A DNA stretch of 25,699 nt, taken from the IMG/VR virus record IMGVR_UViG_3300009509_000096, positions 1-25,699 of that record. One strand, given 5' to 3'. The stretch's first letter is position 1. Each line of letters starts with the position of its first letter. Below, one piece after another: positions 22,201 through 25,699 of this stretch. The position numbers were made by a program, and so were the translations under genes. The notes beneath the pieces are model-generated. The model saw only the letters and a list, made by a program, of their open reading frames with translations. It ran no database searches and had not been told where the DNA came from. The stretch comes from a virus.

Positions 22201-22946
22201 CTGGAAAAACCGATTTTACTAATACAGATAATGGTTTTATATTGGGAATAGATGATAGCGATAGCAATAAGGTTAAATTTTATTTGGGCAACTCTACTAA
22301 TTATTTCAATTGGGATGGCACTAATTTGATTATAAATGTGTCTTCAAATAATGCCATAACTATTAAAGCCGGTGGGGATATAGTTCTTGAAGCCGATGCA
22401 TCTGACCCTGGGAAAATATCTTTTGAAGGGACTAGCTATACATCTAAAATTGGGGCTTATACTGCTGATGGGGCAGATATAGATTTTTCAACAGATGATG
22501 ATGGAAATGTAGGATTATTCATTGGAAGATCGAGTGATAGGTGGTCAATAGTATCGGTCTATACTACAAGTTATGCCGAATTAGTATGTTATGAAGATGC
22601 CAGTAATTTGACAAAATTTCAGGTATACTATAATTTTGCAAGTGATTATGGTGAAATTAGATTAATAATAGAAGAAGGAGGGACTGAAAAAAAGATTTAT
22701 TTTGAATCAGATGGCTCCAGCAATTTTTATTTCAGGCCTCAATCTAGCAAGGATGTTGGTTTAGGAAGTTCAAGTAATGAATGGAAAAATCTATATGTAT
22801 CTGATGTAATTATAAGAAATAATGGGGCAATTAAGCCTGCTTCTTTGGCAGATGCTTCGGCGGAAAATGATAGTATTTATTATAGCACTGATCAAAGCAA
22901 ATTAGTTTATAAAGATTCTGGAGGAACAGTCAATGATTTGTATTAA
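19215..22946 (+). CDS. tail tip/hub protein with long fiber region
   Basis: A 1243-residue protein, the largest by length with the tape measure. Residues 1-530 look like a tail hub or tip: ISWLFEIDTDLDGTPEYRYS and SFGGNSYTFKALKFSP at the start, then FTIDNNDDAITPSDLDGA and a cysteine-containing middle (LCTMCHLELIIRD). From about residue 545 the sequence becomes a fiber with repeats. FIIGIDHSDSDKVKLYLGN with YWDGSNL (coding near 21000-21100) returns as FILGIDDSDSNKVKFYLGN with NWDGTNL (near 22230-22330). IGGWTI occurs twice. Base composition rises in G+C from about nt 20850 on. The ribosome site GGGAGG lies in the last codons of the preceding gene. Confidence 0.75.
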   Translation: MLSLDATQQAVVASARKPEISWLFEIDTDLDGTPEYRYSTKTKSFGGNSYTFKALKFSPITIQRGSSEYGIIAPNKFSFTIDNNDDAITPSDLDGAAVKVRLIIDDGTNGDTEIASWEFEVINYSGTYKEIQLTCRDWLQKYLEGDYPNTPLIKDLWYSDDPKDDNVCVPIMYGTPYFPIRSVYITDQRYYVLGPDSPTYTITKIRSPRSFSSKSEWDSGSYIFTQSTETGSDGNDYKVVKFIISDSDNDGSCDANGLFINGEEFQDVPCKYTRNDTTSKTNPIDIIDAILKDFGIPAAKIDSTTQTSVATTVSGWGLTWNMALWYKIPRKKLLAKLCTMCHLELIIRDKIYYKLHSKTSKGTIDNSYVLRKGEKSKGTFSITNLSLKNQRKDSGYGAFQQADEPIDKLQKFLVPAKTTTDNISNDTIECDYIQDSQDAQKITQLALQRRLLAFQTIDFLSKGTALAYEVDDVITIANDANYGAESATYDVLIDKMTINKDVSIKFECTKFSAALDDWGDLSPSAITIAADDSTSLYSPVICGPDTTGITGTQVPNALPGRLKVGNDSNYIVIEPNNSYGDRYVASGKDDFTTTDSGFIIGIDHSDSDKVKLYLGNTTDYMYWDGSNLVISGNITATTGSIGGWTITSTTLHSNNDIVLDSGNKGVYINDTTYGNEGIQLEYNSGYPRVYVGDGGDNYFKYDGTKIQWKGANTELDGSGNLTCTGGTIGGWTIGATTISSLNIVIDSGNERIRSTNYVSGFAGAGFILEPGLLEVGNIACRGIIRTAVFQKDIISAVGGNLLVSKGSDVLDADMNSLDSSNLSVEGNESFAVGDILRIKDGADDEWLEVTDDTYDPIYTVTRDLAGSYVSDYNPEWKKGATVVNYGTSGDGLIYITASESNAPFISVLTHAGAPYTTTTTRLRIGNLNGFLGYSSDKYGIAIGETNKYLKYDPTGGLVIQGTVNIIGSATLGDGSNFSGTITLSIADGQGDCYIATGKTDFTNTDNGFILGIDDSDSNKVKFYLGNSTNYFNWDGTNLIINVSSNNAITIKAGGDIVLEADASDPGKISFEGTSYTSKIGAYTADGADIDFSTDDDGNVGLFIGRSSDRWSIVSVYTTSYAELVCYEDASNLTKFQVYYNFASDYGEIRLIIEEGGTEKKIYFESDGSSNFYFRPQSSKDVGLGSSSNEWKNLYVSDVIIRNNGAIKPASLADASAENDSIYYSTDQSKLVYKDSGGTVNDLY

Positions 22947-22966
22947 ATTATTGAGAAAGGATAGAA

Positions 22967-23218
22967 ATGGCTAATGTAGATAAAAGTTTTACTCCTATAA
23001 CTCCTGATAATTTAGTTAAAAGGATAGAAGATGTTGAAGTAAGAAGGATTTTCAATAGAGATGATGATTATGCTGAAATTTTAACTTTAAAGTTTATCGA
23101 TGAAAAAATAGATGAACTTGATCGTAAAATTGATGAACTTCGAAATGAAATAACTGAATATAGAAGATTAAGAGGCTTAGTTCATTCCGAGGCTCAGAAA
23201 GTCAAATTAGAACCTTAA
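22967..23218 (+). CDS. 83-residue coiled-coil protein
   Basis: ATG 22967 behind GAAAGGA. Residues 46-72 form a long charged helix KFIDEKIDELDRKIDELRNE with I/L at heptad positions, a likely coiled coil that forms a dimer or trimer. No signal peptide or membrane helix is present. It lies directly after the tail tip gene and may be a small structural or assembly partner. The family is not known to me. Confidence 0.65.
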   Translation: MANVDKSFTPITPDNLVKRIEDVEVRRIFNRDDDYAEILTLKFIDEKIDELDRKIDELRNEITEYRRLRGLVHSEAQKVKLEP

Positions 23219-23236
23219 TACCATAAGGGGGAGAAA

Positions 23237-23701
23237 ATGTTTAAGGCTAAAAATACTATTTATTCAGTCAATACAATGGAATCCTTGAATAAAATCACTT
23301 CATCTACTGGGTTCAAAGATATGAAGTTATCTTTTGCTTTGACCAAGTTGAAATTTGAATATGAAAGAGGGAAAGAGGCTGTTGAAGCAGAGCGAAAGAA
23401 GATTATAGAGCGCTTATGTGATAAAAATGATGATGGAAACCCAAAATTGACCCCACAAGGGCAATATACCTTCACTTCTGAAAATGGGCTCAAATTTCAG
23501 GAAGAGATAAAGGCTCTTTATGAAGTCACCGAGACTGAAATAAATATGGACAACAAAATATCCATCATGTTGGATGAAATCCCAGAGGGTTTATTAAGCC
23601 CAAATGATATGTACAATTTGATGGAATTAATTGAATTCAAAGAGTCTAAACCAACAAAAAATGAGAAAATTAAAGATATTAGGCATAAGAAACCAAGATA
23701 A
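23237..23701 (+). CDS. DUF1617-like phage protein
   Basis: A 154-residue protein with AAGGGGGAG before ATG 23237. It is mostly helical: KLSFALTKLKFEYERGKEAV and a later EAERKKIIERL, followed by a loop DKNDDGNPKLTPQGQYTF, a FQEEIKALYEVTETEINMDN segment and SPNDMYNLMELIEF near the end. This order recalls a DUF1617 type of phage protein ('L....L.K.......R....E.....G.........L..TEVEI......LSPNDL..L'). These sit late in tail operons and have no settled function. Its end overlaps the next gene. Confidence 0.6.
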   Translation: MFKAKNTIYSVNTMESLNKITSSTGFKDMKLSFALTKLKFEYERGKEAVEAERKKIIERLCDKNDDGNPKLTPQGQYTFTSENGLKFQEEIKALYEVTETEINMDNKISIMLDEIPEGLLSPNDMYNLMELIEFKESKPTKNEKIKDIRHKKPR

Positions 23702-23855
23702 GGAATGTTGGGAATTATATTGTCCAATATGTGACAATTTAATTACTAAATCTTCTATTGCTATTGATGGGAAATGTAGTAAATGTGACTGGGAATGGAA
23801 TATGATGAATGTTAAAGATTTGAATTCAAGAATAGCCTTGATTTTGATTAAATAA
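23661..23855 (+). CDS. small zinc-ribbon protein
   Basis: A 64-residue protein if it starts at ATG 23661, overlapping the preceding gene by 41 bases. An in-frame TTG at 23631 would add ten residues; neither has a clear ribosome site. It has C21-PI-C24 and C39-SK-C42, with a tryptophan-rich turn CDWEWNM after the second knuckle, a classic zinc ribbon. C16 is an extra cysteine. The short strand pair between the knuckles fits a single metal site. A DNA- or protein-binding role is possible but unproven. Confidence 0.6.
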   Translation: MRKLKILGIRNQDKECWELYCPICDNLITKSSIAIDGKCSKCDWEWNMMNVKDLNSRIALILIK

Positions 23856-23868
23856 AGGCAGGAATTTT

Positions 23869-24033
23869 ATGATTGGATGCAAAAAACTGACAGTCGATGG
23901 CAATTATGTTCTATTGCCTGAAGACAAAGGAAAGGATAAGGATATCTTAGAAAAGGCCTTATTTCTTCTAAGAGGCATTTTTGCCGATAAGATGGGGAAG
24001 AAATTGAGTGGCCCTATTAAAAGGGGGGGATAG
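23869..24033 (+). CDS. 54-residue protein of unknown function
   Basis: ATG 23869 (GGCAGGA upstream) to TAG 24031-24033. It encodes MIGCKKLTVDGNYVLLPEDK, then a helix DILEKALFLLRGIFADKM and a basic end. It has no motif I recognise and no membrane span. It lies between the zinc-ribbon gene and the next gene, whose GTG starts two bases after this stop and uses the AAAGGGGGGA in its last codons. Confidence 0.55.
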   Translation: MIGCKKLTVDGNYVLLPEDKGKDKDILEKALFLLRGIFADKMGKKLSGPIKRGG

Positions 24034-24035
24034 GC

Positions 24036-24407
24036 GTGGAAAATTCTTTAACTCCAAGAAAGATAGTTCTTAGAGAGACTTATTATCTTCAAATCTTTAT
24101 AGAAGATGATCAAGGGCAAGGGAAGCCTGGTCTTATAATCCCTTATTATATTTATCAATCTAAGGGGGGTTATTTGAGAGAACAAGGTCATATGATTGAA
24201 GACCTTAATGCCCCAGGAGTTTATGTCCAATCATATCTTTTTGATAGGTTAGGGCAATTTAGAATAATTTATAGGCCTCCTCGTCCTTATAAAGATATGA
24301 TAGAAATAGTGGAAGTTATTGATGGGGCGATAAGAGTCAAAGCTAGTCACAAACACTATCATAGACATTATATAAATGGGAAGGTGCCTAAAATTCCTAG
24401 GAAATAA
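24036..24407 (+). CDS. beta-rich phage protein with His-rich end
   Basis: A 123-residue protein from GTG 24036. It reads as an immunoglobulin-like or beta-sandwich domain: YYLQIFIEDDQGQGKPGLII, GYLREQGHMIEDLNAPGVYV, QSYLFDRLGQFRIIYRPP, EIVEVIDGAIRV. Such domains occur in small phage proteins near the holin and tail genes and may attach to tail or cell surface. The end KASHKHYHRHYINGKVPKIP is rich in histidine and lysine and could bind metal. Its stop is followed closely by the holin gene. Confidence 0.6.
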   Translation: MENSLTPRKIVLRETYYLQIFIEDDQGQGKPGLIIPYYIYQSKGGYLREQGHMIEDLNAPGVYVQSYLFDRLGQFRIIYRPPRPYKDMIEIVEVIDGAIRVKASHKHYHRHYINGKVPKIPRK

Positions 24408-24420
24408 AGGGGATGATATT

Positions 24421-24831
24421 ATGGGTTGGTTAAGTAAATTAGTTGGAGGGGGCATAGGTTCTACAGTTGAATCAATAAGCAAGACTGTTGATAAATTCAT
24501 AGAAACTCCTGATGAGAAGAGAGCTGCAGAAATCGTTATGGCCAAGCTTCAGCAAAATGCTGATAAATGGCAATCTGAAATAAACAAAGTCGAAGCTGGC
24601 CATCGATCTATTTTTATAGCAGGGTGGAGACCTTTTATTGGATGGGTTTGTGGAATAGGGCTTTGTTATTATTTTATTCTAAGCCCATTTATAGCCACAA
24701 TAGCGACCTTTTTTGGGTTCGAAGGAACTTTGCCCCAAATAGCCATAGGGCCTTTGGTTAGTATTCTTTTGGCCATGTTAGGGATGTCTGCATCAAGGAC
24801 TTATGAAAAACTTCACAATTTAACTAAATAA
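24421..24831 (+). CDS. holin of the three-transmembrane type
   Basis: A 136-residue protein. I chose ATG 24421 (AAAGGGGAT upstream) over an in-frame start at 24376 inside the preceding gene. The start is GWLSKLVGGGIGSTVESISK with a charged helix up to about residue 60. IFIAGWRPFIGWVCGIGLCY (about 62-81) is the hallmark of the Holin_3TM family (PF11351), followed by a second hydrophobic span and PLVSILLAMLGMSASRTYEK at the end. It should open the inner membrane so that the amidase from 6230 can reach the wall. The distance from its endolysin gene is unusual. Confidence 0.85.
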   Translation: MGWLSKLVGGGIGSTVESISKTVDKFIETPDEKRAAEIVMAKLQQNADKWQSEINKVEAGHRSIFIAGWRPFIGWVCGIGLCYYFILSPFIATIATFFGFEGTLPQIAIGPLVSILLAMLGMSASRTYEKLHNLTK

Positions 24832-24841
24832 AGGAGGCAGG

Positions 24842-25039
24842 GTGGTGTTTAATACAATTAGAGATCTTATAAAGAGTGCAATTCCAGTCACTATTGTTAC
24901 AGCGGATACTAATTTTGCTAATGCAATAATAACTGATGTGGATGATTTGTTCATAGCATTTCAATATCCAAGCAATGGTTTTAATTATGTATATCCTTTG
25001 GAATCAGTTATTCACATCAGGCATCCAATCTCCCCCTAA
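24842..25039 (+). CDS. 65-residue protein, possible Sm-like barrel
   Basis: GTG 24842 or 24845 follows AAAGGAGGCAGG. The strand pattern PVTIVTADTNFANAIITDVD, DLFIAFQYPS, YVYPLESVIHIR resembles a small Sm- or SH3-like barrel that could bind nucleic acid or protein. This is a weak structural guess. It is the last gene of the rightward operon. Its TAA at 25037-25039 overlaps a small hairpin (25038-25062) before the terminator. Confidence 0.55.
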   Translation: MVFNTIRDLIKSAIPVTIVTADTNFANAIITDVDDLFIAFQYPSNGFNYVYPLESVIHIRHPISP

Positions 25040-25062
25040 ACTATCTATAATAAAGATAGTTT
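25038..25062. other. AT-rich hairpin before the terminator
   Basis: AAACTATCT (25038-25046) pairs with AGATAGTTT (25054-25062), loop ATAATAA. It directly precedes the main terminator and overlaps the last stop codon. It may protect the mRNA 3' end or be a second, weaker termination hairpin. Confidence 0.45.
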
Positions 25063-25063
25063 G

Positions 25064-25100
25064 ACCCGCCAATTTTTATAATTGGCGGGTATTTTATTTT
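25064..25100. terminator. strong intrinsic terminator, probably two-way
   Basis: ACCCGCCAATT (25064-25074) pairs perfectly with AATTGGCGGGT (25080-25090) around a 5-base loop, followed by ATTTTATTTT on the + strand. The genes on each side converge, and the stem starts near the stop of each. On the - strand the 3' side is AAACTATC-like rather than a clean U-run, so rightward termination is the better supported function. Confidence 0.9.
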
Positions 25101-25107
25101 ACAGGCT

Positions 25108-25320
25108 TTATAGATGTAAGGTGTTACAAATTACAACGGTTGCTCCGTCAGCTCCGATGGGGGGATATTGTTTCCCATCTATGTTAATTGTAGCTCTTTC
25201 CCCCATACAATAAAAACAAGTTTGGGCCTGCTTGTGAAGTTTGTATCCTGTCCAATATTCCTCTGGTAGCGGGGCTGGGCCTTTCTTTTTGTCCTTCTTC
25301 TTGGGCCTTTTATTGTCCAT
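25108..25320 (-). CDS. small basic cysteine protein, leftward
   Basis: A 70-residue protein read leftward from ATG 25318-25320, with GAAAGGAGATTCAA directly upstream on that strand, a strong ribosome site. The N-terminus MDNKRPKKKDKKKGPAPLPE is lysine-rich and probably disordered. Then come QTCFYCMGERATINIDGKQY and a third cysteine in VVICNTLHL. C-x2-C plus a later C could bind metal, but a fourth ligand is not clear. It overlaps the end of the following leftward gene by 11 bases, so the two are co-expressed. Confidence 0.65.
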   Translation of the reverse strand: MDNKRPKKKDKKKGPAPLPEEYWTGYKLHKQAQTCFYCMGERATINIDGKQYPPIGADGATVVICNTLHL

Positions 25321-25699
25321 TTGAATCTCCTTTCTTATTAAAGAAAATATCGGTGACCAAATCCCAAGTTCCCTTTCCGTGATTTATGACCCTTACTCCA
25401 TCAACTCTTCTTCGAGCCAAACCCATAAACCTTTTCCCGTTGGGGATACCTTCCCTGGGCTGATGCCTTTGGGTTATGATGCGGACCATTTCTCTTTTAG
25501 AAATTTCTAATCCCTTTTCATCAACTACCTTCTTGTCATCGCCTTTCATGAAATTCTTCCACGCCTCAAAACTGTTAAGATTTAATTCTGGGACAATCCG
25601 AAGAGAAAAACACCAGCCAAATGAAGATTTGCCTATATGCAAATGCGTCCACCCTGATCCTTCTGCTTCCCTTTTTAGATAATAATTAGTTCCTGGGCT
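25310..25699 (-). CDS. conserved-type phage protein, cut by the window edge
   Basis: The leftward frame is open from the window end (25699) to TGA 25310-25312, so the start lies outside. The visible 129 residues include GWTHLHIGKSSFGWCFSLRI, PELNLNSFEAWKNFMKGDDK, ISKREMVRIITQR and GLARRRVDGVRVINHGKGTW. I recognise 'HIGKSSFGWCFSLR' as part of a phage protein with no assigned role, usually near early or recombination genes. A start codon at 25642 would remove the conserved front, so the partial reading is better. It marks a leftward gene cluster opposite to the late operon. Confidence 0.7.
   Translation of the reverse strand, partial: SPGTNYYLKREAEGSGWTHLHIGKSSFGWCFSLRIVPELNLNSFEAWKNFMKGDDKKVVDEKGLEISKREMVRIITQRHQPREGIPNGKRFMGLARRRVDGVRVINHGKGTWDLVTDIFFNKKGDSNGQ

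Noticed and set aside
1-25699. CRISPR arrays and insertion sequences
   Set aside because: No regularly spaced repeats and no transposase-like protein were seen; the HNH gene is the only mobile-type element found.

Overview
This window is the late structural region of a tailed double-stranded DNA phage or prophage with a non-contractile (siphovirus-type) tail. The sequence is AT-rich, uses many ATA, AGA and AGG codons, and almost every gene has a clear AGGAGG-type ribosome binding site. A peptidoglycan amidase and a three-helix holin point to a bacterial host. The genus cannot be read from the sequence. No terminase, portal, integrase or replication gene is present, so these must lie outside the window.

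Layout: 1-749 holds a gene end and two small unknown genes. 750-1384 has no protein gene. It carries a 3'-half tRNA-like fragment and a run of strong stem-loops that ends just before the major capsid gene. 1385-6218 is the head and head-to-tail module: major capsid protein, a glycosyltransferase-like gene, a small virion-type protein, a long fiber-like protein, a two-helix membrane protein, a DnaT_2-type connector and a stopper-like protein. 6230-8045 is an accessory block: amidase endolysin, three very short ORFs around a tRNA-Pro(UGG), an exported cysteine-rich protein and a lysine-rich protein. 8058-10083 resumes the neck and tail with an HK97 gp10-like protein and a tail terminator, interrupted by an AT-rich orphan gene (8795-9637). 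10080-11609 is a second accessory block: a zinc-ribbon protein, two short genes, a DUF115-like protein and an HNH endonuclease whose natural start seems lost.

11624-22946 is the tail operon: tail tube, a G/GT tail-assembly chaperone pair expressed by a -1 frameshift at A AAA AAC, a 1231-residue tape measure, two distal-tail proteins sharing a duplicated 134-residue domain, and a 1243-residue tail tip/fiber protein. 22967-25039 holds small late genes and the holin. A strong terminator at 25064-25100 lies between this rightward operon and two leftward genes, the second of which runs off the window.

Working together, capsid, connector, stopper, gp10-like and terminator proteins build the head-tail joint. 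The tube protein polymerises around the tape measure with help from the frameshifted chaperones. The propeller and fiber proteins probably contact the host surface, and amidase plus holin release progeny. The least explained parts are the structured non-coding leader (750-1384), the orphan gene at 8795, the exported protein at 7259 and the two carbohydrate-enzyme-like genes at 2410 and 10554.
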